Part shown: positions 1-7,925 of the stretch, in pieces
Layout of the letters: each line of letters begins with the position of its first letter
Position numbering within the stretch: position 1 is the stretch's first letter
Assembly: GCA_020634495.1 (NCBI GenBank)
Contig: JACKBR010000074.1
Location: 1-16,352, forward strand
Direction of reading: 5' to 3'
DNA length: 16,352 bases
Origin: Ardenticatenaceae bacterium
GTDB taxonomy: Bacteria; Chloroflexota; Anaerolineae; Promineifilales; Promineifilaceae
Made by a program: the position numbers and the translations under genes
Notes under the pieces: model-generated
The model's database searches: none
What the model saw: the letters and a program-made list of their open reading frames with translations, nothing else
Told to the model about the DNA's origin: nothing

Positions 1-106
1 CGCAGCGAAGAATCCCTCGAAACTTGGCCTGGCAAAACCCTGGCCACTAGCAAGATTTGTCCCTATTGTAAGGTTCATGGGATGCTTCGGAGGACCTCAG
101 CATGAC
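1..106. repeat. Truncated dispersed intergenic repeat with inverted arms
   Basis: The stretch begins with CGCAGCGAAGAATCCCTCG (1-19) and ends with GATGCTTCGGAGGACCTCAGCATGAC-like sequence (81-106). Read on the minus strand, the right end is GTCATGCTGAG (106-96) followed a few bases later by CCGAAGCATC; the left end carries the matching CGAAGAATC. This resembles the arms of a family of short interspersed elements of the form GTCAT-CTGAG-(CGCAG)-CGAAG-ATC that I recall from many environmental bacterial genomes. The outer GTCAT-CTGAG of the left arm would lie before position 1. No open reading frame is evident inside. Identification is from memory and from the imperfect arm match (about 9-10 of 14 visible bases). 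Confidence 0.45.
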
Positions 107-257
107 AAGGGCTAGGTTGATTGGCATAGCACAATTTTCGGCCAACAAACTAGATTTGGCTGCGGTCGGCGGCTCACTGCATCAACTTTTGACCTGCTCA
201 GGTACAGGTAACACGATACAGAAGAATCAGCAAAGACCAACAAGACTAAAATGTCAA
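107..257. other. Gene-free stretch downstream of the orphan gene
   Basis: No credible gene, hairpin terminator or RNA is seen here. It lies 3' of the low-GC gene that ends at 258 and next to the edge repeat. Confidence 0.5.
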
Positions 258-797
258 TTACTCATCGATAAAAAGCCTTAATTGAAATTCATTATCAATG
301 TATTGGACAATTTCTTCAAAATCCTGAATTGTCATCTCATCATCAACAACCACATTCAAACTCGTAACATATTCTCGATATCTTGCCGTATAAGCACAGC
401 GGAACCCTCCAAATCTGAATGTGCCACAACCGATTACAGAATCATTTGCCACCGAGCTTTGATAATAGCTATAAGGATGCAAATTATAAATATCCAGGTC
501 TTCTTCCAAATGGTATACGCGTCTCGCAAGACCAGGTGTTGGAAGCCGTTCCACGTTGAATGTGGTCAATCCATACAGCTGAGACCAGCGTACAGTCTGA
601 TTACCTGAATCTAATGCCGGTAATATATCTCTATTTGAATACATTGGATGATAATCTGCACCAATCGGGAAATACTTTTCTGGAATACTCATTTCTAAAA
701 TCTGAATAGGCGGGTGAAACAGCCAAACGTAAAGCCAACTACAAATGGCAATTCCAATAAACCCGATTACAAGTAACCAACGACCTCTTTTGCTCAC
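258..797 (-). CDS. Hypothetical membrane-anchored protein, low GC
   Basis: A 179-residue protein that I do not recognise. It starts with a basic stretch (SKRGR) and one hydrophobic segment at about residues 7-27, so it is probably an N-terminal signal anchor with the rest outside the cytoplasm. The soluble part is rich in Tyr and acidic residues and has two cysteines (C124 and C134) that could form a disulfide. The start is GTG at 797-795, preceded on the minus strand by a purine-rich AAAGGGGGA about 7-10 bases upstream, a reasonable ribosome binding site. Base composition is well below its neighbours (two of three 60-base lines counted are 32% GC and one 53%), and it contains no ACGGCCGT octamer. 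It lies 56 bp downstream of recQ on the same strand. The distinct composition suggests recent acquisition, but the function is unknown. Confidence 0.75.
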   Translation of the reverse strand: MSKRGRWLLVIGFIGIAICSWLYVWLFHPPIQILEMSIPEKYFPIGADYHPMYSNRDILPALDSGNQTVRWSQLYGLTTFNVERLPTPGLARRVYHLEEDLDIYNLHPYSYYQSSVANDSVIGCGTFRFGGFRCAYTARYREYVTSLNVVVDDEMTIQDFEEIVQYIDNEFQLRLFIDE

Positions 798-853
798 TAT
801 CCAATCCCCCTTTTGCCTAATCTTATAGCAGCAAGAAAAAACTGATGCTATCT

Positions 854-3019
854 TTATCCATCATCTTTCTTTTCTGTTGGTTGGCTGATGAAGTGTAGGC
901 GGAGGAGGTGGAGTTCTTCGTAATCGACGGTTTCGTTGAGGGCGACGTAGACGGGGCGCAGGTAGTCCGTGCCGTGTGCGGTGAAGGCGGCCAGGGCTTG
1001 CTGCTGCTGCGCGGGCGTTAGGTCTGAGTGTTCTAGCAAGTTACTTTCCCGCAGCGTTTCACCGGCCCGCACCGCTTTCCACAGATGGCTCAGAATGGTG
1101 CTGCGTTTGACGTTGTATTGTTGGCACAGGTCGGGGAGGGTACGGCCGTTATTATACAAATTCAGCACTTCAAATGTCCGTCCACCCGGCGTGCTGCTGC
1201 TTTGGGAAACGGCCGTTGGCGAAGTTTTCCGCATCTCCTCAAGCCCATTTTCCGCACAATAATTTTGGATAATCGGCACAAACACGTCGGCAAAATCGGC
1301 CAGTTTAGCCGCGCCCACACCGTACAGCGTGCCAAAGCTGGCCCGCGACTGCGGAAAATAAGTCGCCATCTCCACGAGCGTCCGATCCGAGAAGATGACG
1401 TAGGGCGGCACGCCCGCCTCATCGGCCAGCGCCTTGCGGGTTTGGCGCAGCCGTTGGAACAGGCCCTGGTCATAATTGGCATAAGCCGTGGCCGAGGGAG
1501 CCGCCTGCGGTCTGTCTGGCAGTGTGCCGCGCACCGGCTCCCCTTTGAAGACGGCGTACGCCTTGGGCGTCAGCTTCAGGCTGCCGTATTCCATGTCTTG
1601 CACCATTAAATCCTGCTGCACAAACTGCCGCGCCAGGTACTGCCACTCCTTCTTGCTAAACTCCTGGCCGATGTTGTAGGTAGACAGCCTGTCGTGCCCG
1701 CGCTGCAATACCTTTTGGCTCTGCGAGCCGCGCAGCACGTCGATGATGTGGTTGATGCCAAACAGCTCCCCCGTGCGCTTGACGCAGGAGAGGAATTTTT
1801 GCGCCGGGATGGTCAAATCGACCAGATCGCCTGCCTCGGTGGTGCAGTTGTCGCAGGTCTGGCAATCCTCTTTGTCGTACGCCTCGCCGAAGTAGTTGAG
1901 CAACGGCCGTCTCCGACAAACGTTCGTCTCCACAAAACCCAGCATCGCTTCCAGCCGTGCCCGCGCCCCCTGCTGCTGGCTGGGGTCGTGCTCGCTGATG
2001 AAGTAGTTGATCGTCTGCACATCGGCGTAGCTGAACAGCAGCAAACAGTCCGAGGGCAGGCCATCCCGCCCGGCACGGCCGATTTGCTGGTAGTAGCTCT
2101 CTAAATTTTTGGGCAGATCGTAATGCAAAATGAAGCGCACGTTGGGCTTGTTGATGCCCATGCCAAAGGCAATCGTGGCCACCATGATGGGCACATCATC
2201 GCGGATGAACTGCTGCTGGTTGCGGCGGCGCGTGTTGTCGTCCAGGCCCGCATGGTAGGGCAGCACCGACCAGCCGCGCCGGGCTAACTCGCCCGCCAAA
2301 AAGTCCACCTGCTTGCGCGTGGCGCAGTAAATAATGCCAGATTCGTCGGGATGGGCCTGCAAAAAGTGGATGGTTTGGGCCAGGCCGTCCGTTTTCGGCT
2401 CGACGGCCAACATCAAATTGTCCCGGTCAAAGCTGGCCACAAACTCGTGGGCATCGCCGATTTCCAGGCTGGTTTTGATGTCCTGGCGCACGCGGTCTGT
2501 GGCCGTGGCCGTCACCGCCAGGCAAACGGCATCAGGCAACCGGCGGCGCAGTTCCACCAGTTGGCGATACTCTGGCCGGAAATCGTGACCCCACTCGCTG
2601 ATGCAGTGGGCTTCGTCGATGGTGAGGCAATCGACGTTGCACTGGTCCAGCAGGGCCAGGGTGCGCGGCTGGACCAATGTTTCGGGCGCGGCGTAGAGCA
2701 GCTTGGCCTCGCCGAAACGAATCTGATCGGCGACCCAGTCGTGGCCAATGTGGTCCAGGGTGCTGTTGAGGAATACGGCCGTAACCCCCAACGCCCTTAG
2801 CTGCATCACCTGATCTTCCATCAGCGAAATCAGCGGCGACACCACCACCGTCAGGCCGGGGAATTCCAGCGCGGGCAGCTGGTAGCACAGCGATTTGCCG
2901 CTGCCGGTAGGCATCACCACCAGCGAATCTTGCTTGTTGAGGACGTTTTGAATGATGGCTTCCTGTAACGGACGGAAGCTGTCGTAGCCAAATATTTGTT
3001 TGAGTTGGGACTGGATCAT
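854..3019 (-). CDS. recQ: ATP-dependent DNA helicase RecQ
   Basis: A 721-residue superfamily 2 3'-5' DNA helicase of recombination and replication-fork repair. Visible landmarks are: Q-motif region FGYDSFRPLQ (10-19); Walker A MPTGSGKS (36-43); DEAH (135-138) followed by the RecQ-typical aromatic-rich loop CISEWGHDFRPEY (139-151); motif VI QQIGRAGRDG (311-320); zinc-binding cysteines C368, C386, C389 and C392; an RQC winged-helix region (about 400-490); an HRDC domain (about 516-590); and a C-terminal helix-turn-helix of the HTH_40 type (about 612-660, GRTFEVLNLYNNGRTLPDLC). This is the full domain set, and the length fits the long bacterial RecQ group carrying the extra HTH. It starts at ATG 3019; no strong Shine-Dalgarno sequence is seen. 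It carries four ACGGCCGT octamers, two of them in the linker and HTH tail. The 115-bp gap upstream holds a heptamer inverted repeat. Confidence 0.95.
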   Translation of the reverse strand: MIQSQLKQIFGYDSFRPLQEAIIQNVLNKQDSLVVMPTGSGKSLCYQLPALEFPGLTVVVSPLISLMEDQVMQLRALGVTAVFLNSTLDHIGHDWVADQIRFGEAKLLYAAPETLVQPRTLALLDQCNVDCLTIDEAHCISEWGHDFRPEYRQLVELRRRLPDAVCLAVTATATDRVRQDIKTSLEIGDAHEFVASFDRDNLMLAVEPKTDGLAQTIHFLQAHPDESGIIYCATRKQVDFLAGELARRGWSVLPYHAGLDDNTRRRNQQQFIRDDVPIMVATIAFGMGINKPNVRFILHYDLPKNLESYYQQIGRAGRDGLPSDCLLLFSYADVQTINYFISEHDPSQQQGARARLEAMLGFVETNVCRRRPLLNYFGEAYDKEDCQTCDNCTTEAGDLVDLTIPAQKFLSCVKRTGELFGINHIIDVLRGSQSQKVLQRGHDRLSTYNIGQEFSKKEWQYLARQFVQQDLMVQDMEYGSLKLTPKAYAVFKGEPVRGTLPDRPQAAPSATAYANYDQGLFQRLRQTRKALADEAGVPPYVIFSDRTLVEMATYFPQSRASFGTLYGVGAAKLADFADVFVPIIQNYCAENGLEEMRKTSPTAVSQSSSTPGGRTFEVLNLYNNGRTLPDLCQQYNVKRSTILSHLWKAVRAGETLRESNLLEHSDLTPAQQQQALAAFTAHGTDYLRPVYVALNETVDYEELHLLRLHFISQPTEKKDDG

Positions 3020-3056
3020 GCCAGCTATTTTAGGGGAAAACGGGCGGAGAGGAAAG

Positions 3057-3130
3057 GGAGATTGGAGATTAGAGACTGGAGATTATGAGCAATTTAAGCG
3101 CCAATCTCCGATCTCCAGTCTCCAATCTCT
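3057..3130. repeat. Heptamer-based inverted repeat (4 + 4 units)
   Basis: The left arm (3057-3084) is four tandem heptamers: GGAGATT, GGAGATT, AGAGACT, GGAGATT. After an 18-base centre (3085-3102), the right arm (3103-3130) is the inverse: AATCTCC, GATCTCC, AGTCTCC, AATCTCT. The arms pair over 28 positions with about five differences, several of which allow G-U pairing in RNA. It sits between the 3' end of the transglutaminase gene and the start of recQ (both minus strand), so it could act as a terminator or processing hairpin. The variable heptamer units resemble the short tandem repeats that spread in cyanobacterial and Chloroflexota intergenic regions. Confidence 0.8.
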
Positions 3131-3134
3131 AGGT

Positions 3135-5459
3135 TTAGCGTCTGCGGCGGTTATTGCGCCGATTGCGGAAATCTTCCATCTTCTTGGACAATGTTTGCCG
3201 GATGAGGATGGGGCGCAGTTTTTGCCACTGAGTTAACGGGCTAAAACCTTCTTCAAACGCTTTGGCGGCGCTGAATTGCTTGAGGACAAACTGTTTGGTC
3301 AGGGTGCGGATCGGTTCTTTGCCTTCGGGAACGGCCGTAACCAACAACTCCGCCTGTTCATACGGGGTGTAGGCAGAGCCAGTAGAAAGGCCAAGCCAAC
3401 CAGCCCAGCTGCGCAGGCGCGAGAAGCTCTTATCCACATCGCCTTCCACCCGCTTGTTCATCTCATTGGCGGTGTAAGAAAGCACCACCGCAACCAGCAA
3501 CACCAGGGCTGCACCAATCGCCTGCCACACCGGAAATGTCTCCCAAAACGTAGGTTCGGCCGCAGCGGCAGCCTCTTCTTCGGCCAGCAAATCGGCCAAC
3601 AGATCTTCATTAAGCGCCGGATCATTGGGGTTTTCCAGGTCTTCACCCAGCAGCTCTTCGCGGTTTAGCAGCGCCTGTGATGAAAAATTACTAAACGCAT
3701 CGCCGCCACCACCGCTTTCATCAACTGTTTCGGGGCGATCCCAGGCAGGAACAGATGCCGTTGGCTCAAACTGAATCCAGCCATACTCAGGGAAAAAGAC
3801 CTCTACCCAGGTGTGCGAATTGCTGGCCTGCACCCGATACGAACTTGTTTCTGGGTCAAAGCTGCCCTGGGCATAGCCGCCCACCACGCGGGCAGGCACC
3901 CCTTGCGAGCGCAGCATCACGGCCATTGCCGATGCGTAATAGTTACAATACGCTTCCTGGCTAACAAACAAAGTGTAATGCACGGGATCGATCCCGTCTG
4001 GTGTGGCCTGAATCTGATCGTTGTAAACAATGTTTTCCCGCAAATAATCGCGGACGGCAATCGCTTTATCAAAAGGATTATCGTGCGGGGCAGTTAGTTC
4101 TTCCGCTAAATCCAATGTTTCTGGCGTGATGCTGTCTGGCAGTTGCAGGTAGATTTGTCGCACCCAATCGGGGTATTCCGTGCTGGCATCGCGCAAACTG
4201 GAGGCGTCGGCCAACGACAGGCGCGAAGTCACCTCGTATTGATCGCCTAACTGCAATACAAATTTGGCGCGCACCTGGCTCACCAACTGGTTTCCGTTGG
4301 TGTCGCGGCTGGCGTACACGTTGATGGGACGATCAACATCGATGATGTCTGGAGCGCCGTAAATCAGGCTGGAGTTTGGCAGGTAAGAAATGACCGTTTG
4401 GGTAATCACCTCGCGGTCGGCGGTAAAAGGAAGATTGATGGGGCCTTCATCGGGAAAATGTTCGGTGAATGGATCATCCAGGCTATCCCAGCCACCGCCG
4501 TCTTTGTAGGTATGGTACACCTTGGCCTGCCAATACACGTAGGGCAGCTCACGCGGCACGATGATGTCCATAACGGCCGTATTCCCCACCGTCCTCGGCC
4601 CCCCCAACACCAGCGTATCCTGATACGGATCCGTCGTGTTGGTGCCATAGGTGCGCAGCGCCGAAAACATGCGCGTCCAGTTATCCTGAAACTCACGCCA
4701 GGGGCCGCGTGCCCCATTCAGGGCATCCCCCACGGTGGCGCTGGCCGAAAGCGGGGGCAGGCCCCAGGCAAACACCAGGGCCAGCAGCGAGGCAATAAAC
4801 CCAGCCCGTACAAAATTAAACCAGATGCGCTTTTCATAGCGCACCGAGCTGGCCAGCCAGCCTTTTTCTTGTTCAACCAGGTAAGTTCGGGCCACAAACA
4901 GCATGGCCAGCAGCAGGTACAAAGCCAGATACATTTGCAGCGGGCGCGGCCCGGCATAGTAATAAACTACGCTGAGCAAAACCAGCCCCGTGGGAATAAC
5001 CACCCGCCAAACGCGCGGCAGCCGGAAGGTGTACCAGGCAGCCGTATAACCTAATCCCCAATAAATGAGCGAGGTTTGGAAGACAAAGATCAGTCCATCG
5101 CGGCTGGTGCCGCCGCTAACCAGCTTTTGCAGCCAGATTAATTGGCGGCTGATAATGCCATCTGTGGGGTGCAAAATGCGGTCACGCCAGGGCATCCCGG
5201 CAAAGGTGTCTACCGTGCCCACGATCAAGAAAACGGCAAAAAGACCGTAAACCAGAGAAAACAGGTGTGCGTTATTGGGGGTAAAGCGACTTTTGGCCAG
5301 CAGGGTGCCAGCCAGGATGGCGATGGTGCCTACCAATGGAATAACATGTAAGCCAAAAATGAGGTCTGCCTGGGCAATGGCCATTGCCGAAACCATAATC
5401 ATTGCCCACAGCAAGATTAATGTTGACCAGCCTTCTTCTAATTTTGGTCGAATGCGCAT
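3135..5459 (-). CDS. TgpA-like transglutaminase-domain membrane protein
   Basis: A 774-residue protein with the architecture of the TgpA family. About seven membrane helices occupy residues 11-235. A large extracytoplasmic part carries a transglutaminase-like core. A hydrophobic helix lies at about 644-664, followed by a basic cytoplasmic tail of about 107 residues ending in NNRRRR (DUF4129-like position). The cysteine-protease-like site is visible: C505 in EAYCNYYASAM, H549 in SNSHTWVEVF, and the acidic residue E565 in GWIQFEPT, where many relatives have Asp. TgpA relatives are thought to act on cell-surface peptide or protein substrates; the substrate here is unknown. Start ATG 5459 has AGGGAAAAG about 6-14 bases upstream. 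A possible promoter lies in the 101-bp gap before it. The MoxR ATPase and DUF58 genes that often accompany this family are absent on both sides. Confidence 0.88.
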   Translation of the reverse strand: MRIRPKLEEGWSTLILLWAMIMVSAMAIAQADLIFGLHVIPLVGTIAILAGTLLAKSRFTPNNAHLFSLVYGLFAVFLIVGTVDTFAGMPWRDRILHPTDGIISRQLIWLQKLVSGGTSRDGLIFVFQTSLIYWGLGYTAAWYTFRLPRVWRVVIPTGLVLLSVVYYYAGPRPLQMYLALYLLLAMLFVARTYLVEQEKGWLASSVRYEKRIWFNFVRAGFIASLLALVFAWGLPPLSASATVGDALNGARGPWREFQDNWTRMFSALRTYGTNTTDPYQDTLVLGGPRTVGNTAVMDIIVPRELPYVYWQAKVYHTYKDGGGWDSLDDPFTEHFPDEGPINLPFTADREVITQTVISYLPNSSLIYGAPDIIDVDRPINVYASRDTNGNQLVSQVRAKFVLQLGDQYEVTSRLSLADASSLRDASTEYPDWVRQIYLQLPDSITPETLDLAEELTAPHDNPFDKAIAVRDYLRENIVYNDQIQATPDGIDPVHYTLFVSQEAYCNYYASAMAVMLRSQGVPARVVGGYAQGSFDPETSSYRVQASNSHTWVEVFFPEYGWIQFEPTASVPAWDRPETVDESGGGGDAFSNFSSQALLNREELLGEDLENPNDPALNEDLLADLLAEEEAAAAAEPTFWETFPVWQAIGAALVLLVAVVLSYTANEMNKRVEGDVDKSFSRLRSWAGWLGLSTGSAYTPYEQAELLVTAVPEGKEPIRTLTKQFVLKQFSAAKAFEEGFSPLTQWQKLRPILIRQTLSKKMEDFRNRRNNRRRR

Positions 5460-5505
5460 ATTCTTTTCCCTGGCGTTTCAGTTGAATTTCTTCTTCTCGC
5501 AGGGA

Positions 5506-5534
5506 ATTATAAACGGTTGTCACCAAAATGACAC
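5506..5534 (-). promoter_or_regulatory. Possible promoter of the transglutaminase gene
   Basis: On the minus strand a perfect -10 hexamer TATAAT (5511-5506) lies 46 bases before the ATG at 5459. At 17 bp upstream is GTGTCA, a poor -35. The -10 is convincing by sequence alone, but the -35 is weak. Confidence 0.4.
5518..5533. promoter_or_regulatory. Candidate operator TGTCA-N6-TGACA
   Basis: A perfect 5-bp inverted repeat, TGTCA, six bases, TGACA, overlaps the region immediately upstream of the TATAAT at 5511-5506. Such spaced dyads are typical dimeric-regulator sites, but 5-bp arms also arise by chance. Confidence 0.25.
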
Positions 5535-5560
5535 TTAAATAATCAATGTTTCATCGACGT

Positions 5561-6163
5561 TTAATCTACAGGACGACGCCGGGGAACGGCCGTATCCCCA
5601 CGAACCATTCCCCCCTTGCGCCAATATCGCACCCCAAACCAAATAACAATCATGGCAACGGCAGCTCCGGCCAACCAAGGCCAATAAGAAGGCGGCTGAA
5701 CTGCCAAGGGGAACGCAAGCTGCCCGCTGCCATCGCTCCCAGCAACCTCAATTTGCATTTCATAGCTTCCGGCGGGCACCCCATCTAAATCTGCTTCATA
5801 GAAAAGGCGGTTGACTGACTGCTCTGTGGTGGCGGCAGCAGTTGTAACGGGCTGGCTGTTTTCATTGAGGATGGTGACGGTTACGGCCGTATCCAACACT
5901 GGCTCCCCCGTTGCGGCACGCGCAATGCCCACCGTCACGTGAATAGCTTGCCCAGCCTGCGCCGTGGGCGGATTGCTCCACACAGAAACCAAATAGTCGC
6001 CAATTGGCGCATTGCTAATTTGCAGCTCACCGCCGCCGTGGGCCAGTATCACTTGCCTGGGTATCAAACAGGCAATGATTAAAAATAAGAGGAACACAAA
6101 GTTGCACAGAGAAAAGCGAGAAACAAGCTGTTTAATCTGCGAAATCTGCTGATTTTCTTTCAT
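5561..6163 (-). CDS. YtkA/FixH-like membrane-anchored periplasmic protein
   Basis: A 200-residue protein. It has an N-terminal hydrophobic signal (about 18-41) ending at a plausible ILA-HGGG cleavage site. A beta-rich domain (about 45-157) includes YLVSVWSNPPTAQAGQAIHV, TVTIL and the closing PAGSYEMQIEV. One C-terminal helix (about 160-181) and a short basic tail follow. The domain pattern, an Ig-like fold after an Ala-His-Gly start, resembles YtkA-like, FixH or CopC-type proteins often encoded with copper oxidases. There is no clear Met/His copper motif apart from the His at the presumed mature N-terminus, so a copper role is inference from context. The start ATG 6163 lies 10 bases after the SURF1 stop. 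The frame is open further upstream into SURF1 (to 6220), but this ATG gives the proper signal peptide. It is the last gene of the oxidase cluster. Confidence 0.7.
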   Translation of the reverse strand: MKENQQISQIKQLVSRFSLCNFVFLLFLIIACLIPRQVILAHGGGELQISNAPIGDYLVSVWSNPPTAQAGQAIHVTVGIARAATGEPVLDTAVTVTILNENSQPVTTAAATTEQSVNRLFYEADLDGVPAGSYEMQIEVAGSDGSGQLAFPLAVQPPSYWPWLAGAAVAMIVIWFGVRYWRKGGMVRGDTAVPRRRPVD

Positions 6164-6173
6164 GATTGTAAGC

Positions 6174-6923
6174 TTAATCCGTTGGCGGCGACGGCCGTTC
6201 CCGTTCCGAACGGCGCACAAACACCAAATACAGCCCCCCCGTCAGCACGCAAAAAATAAACCACTGCCAGGCATAGCTTTGATGTGGCCCTTCCGATAAA
6301 TCAACCTCGCGGGCAGCGTGCAGCGGTGGCTCCAATTCAACATCCTGCGTAGGGGATTCAACCAAAATCAGCGGCAGCAGCCTGTAGGGCAGTGCGGCTT
6401 GCAGCGCCTCAAGATCGGTGCGGTAAATTTCTTTTGGGGCAATCTCAGGGGAATCGCCTCGCCTTGGCTGGCCCAGCGCCAGGTAGCCAGCTACCTGCAC
6501 GTCTCCCGTCTCCGTTTGGTATTTGGCCAGCTGCCCCGCCTCATACTCCGCCTGCGGCACCCAACCACGATGAACGAGAACGGCCGTGTTGTCCAATTCA
6601 GCAATGAGCAGCGGCGTCACCAAGGCCACGCCAGGCCGCCCTTGCCATGATTGCAGCAACAAAATCCGCTCCTGAGCAAAATCATACTGCCCTCTCACCA
6701 TTGCCAGCCGGTTTTCTAGGGATACGGCCGTGTCCGGCAGCGGTTCTTCCAAATCCAGCGAGGGCGAGTCTAGCACAGCCCGCAATTGCTCATTTTGAAC
6801 CCGCCGCTCTGCCAGCCGGTCCAACTGCCAGATGCCCAAACGCGCAAACAGCCCCATAGCAAATAGCACCAGCAGCGTGCCGCCCAGCCAACGGCGGCTA
6901 AATAAGGTTTTCAGTAAGTGCAT
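6174..6923 (-). CDS. SURF1 family cytochrome oxidase assembly protein
   Basis: 249 residues, the usual size for bacterial SURF1/Shy1. It has two membrane helices (about 11-29 and 218-237) enclosing a periplasmic domain. Family signatures are GIWQLDRLAERR (30-41) after the first helix, VLVHRGWVP (115-123) and HQSYAWQWF (214-222) leading into the second helix. SURF1 assists heme a insertion into subunit I and early oxidase assembly. It lies 28 bp after ctaG and is followed 10 bp later by the YtkA-like gene, so it belongs to the same transcription unit. It starts at ATG 6923 with a purine-rich AAGGGGAT upstream. Three ACGGCCGT octamers fall at less conserved places, including the C-terminal tail. 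Confidence 0.93.
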   Translation of the reverse strand: MHLLKTLFSRRWLGGTLLVLFAMGLFARLGIWQLDRLAERRVQNEQLRAVLDSPSLDLEEPLPDTAVSLENRLAMVRGQYDFAQERILLLQSWQGRPGVALVTPLLIAELDNTAVLVHRGWVPQAEYEAGQLAKYQTETGDVQVAGYLALGQPRRGDSPEIAPKEIYRTDLEALQAALPYRLLPLILVESPTQDVELEPPLHAAREVDLSEGPHQSYAWQWFIFCVLTGGLYLVFVRRSERERPSPPTD

Positions 6924-6951
6924 GATTTGGCTCTATCCCCTTCAACCTTCC

Positions 6952-7896
6952 CTACTGCTTTAGGCCAGGGGCGGCAATCGCCTGCTCCGTCGCCCACTCA
7001 GATTCCGGCAAGTGTGGTTTGCGATCTTCCTGGCTCAAAAAACGGCCGATTAAAATCAGGGCGGCAATAATGTACATCATGCTGCCCGGCACCCACATGA
7101 TTACCCCACCCAGCTGCTGATCCATCAGCACATCAAAGCCCCACAGGCGGGGAACCGATTCATAATAGGAATAATAGCCCTGCTCGGCAAAGGCCAGCAC
7201 CACACCCGTGAGCATGTTTGGCGGCACCACAGACATCACCAGGCCAATGCGGCCCAGCAGGCCAAACTGCTTGTGAATGCGCGGCCCAGCCCCGGTGAGA
7301 TGCCACCAGAGCAGCACGCTGGCAATAAAAAAGGTGAGGTGCTCCACATTATGCACCCACTCGAAGCGCAAAGCCGCGTTGTACATATTGGGATCATGCC
7401 AGCCAATGAGCGACACCACCCACACCATCCAGATGATGCCCGGCTGGGTAAGGGTGCGCAGCCAGCGCCGAAAGCCGGACTTCCGGTGCAGCGCCTGGCT
7501 AAACAGCGCCCCCACCTTGCGCCGCAAGCCCGTGGGCAGCCCCCACAGCACAAATGGCATGGGGTTGGCCACCAGCAGCAGCGGCGGGGCAATCATGATC
7601 AGCAGCAAGTGCTGCACCATGTGCATAAAAAAGAGCTGCTGCCCCAAGGCGTCGATGGGGGAAAGCAGAGCCAGGGCCACAGAAAAAAGCCCAACCCAGT
7701 AGGCCGCCAACCGCCAGCCTACGGCCAACCGCCAGCGGGAGCGAACGGCGCGCCGGTATTGGCGCGCACCGCTTTGTGAACGCTGACGCAGCTGCCGCCA
7801 CCCCCTAGAATAAAGCGTCCCGGCCAGGGCCAGGACGACAATTACTTCGATTTTCCAATCCCAGGAGAGTAAGATCGCCTTTAGGATAGGATCCAT
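6952..7896 (-). CDS. ctaG: CtaG family cytochrome c oxidase assembly factor
   Basis: A 314-residue polytopic membrane protein of the caa3-CtaG family (distinct from the Cox11-type CtaG of proteobacteria), which supports copper insertion at CuB. Signatures are MHMVQHLLLIMIAPPLLL (91-108) with paired histidines H92 and H96, GWHDPNMYNAAL (165-176), VHNVEHLTFF (181-190), and MDQQLGGVIMWVPG (258-271). About seven membrane helices are visible. A basic stretch after the first helix (about 31-56, rich in Arg) is probably cytoplasmic. Start ATG 7896 lies 29 bp after the ctaE stop. It has no ACGGCCGT, but a one-base variant (ACGGCCGA) occurs at 7042-7049. Confidence 0.93.
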   Translation of the reverse strand: MDPILKAILLSWDWKIEVIVVLALAGTLYSRGWRQLRQRSQSGARQYRRAVRSRWRLAVGWRLAAYWVGLFSVALALLSPIDALGQQLFFMHMVQHLLLIMIAPPLLLVANPMPFVLWGLPTGLRRKVGALFSQALHRKSGFRRWLRTLTQPGIIWMVWVVSLIGWHDPNMYNAALRFEWVHNVEHLTFFIASVLLWWHLTGAGPRIHKQFGLLGRIGLVMSVVPPNMLTGVVLAFAEQGYYSYYESVPRLWGFDVLMDQQLGGVIMWVPGSMMYIIAALILIGRFLSQEDRKPHLPESEWATEQAIAAPGLKQ

Positions 7897-7925
7897 GTTG
7901 GTTTACTCGCTTGTGGCGTTTGGTG

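Noticed and set aside
1694..2800. Plus-strand open frames of 136 and 149 codons antisense to recQ
   Set aside because: RecQ motifs run unbroken on the minus strand through the whole region; these are GC-rich antisense shadows.
5272..5526. An 84-codon minus-strand frame overlapping the 5' end of the transglutaminase gene
   Set aside because: It is out of frame with the membrane protein, begins within the promoter region and encodes nothing recognisable.
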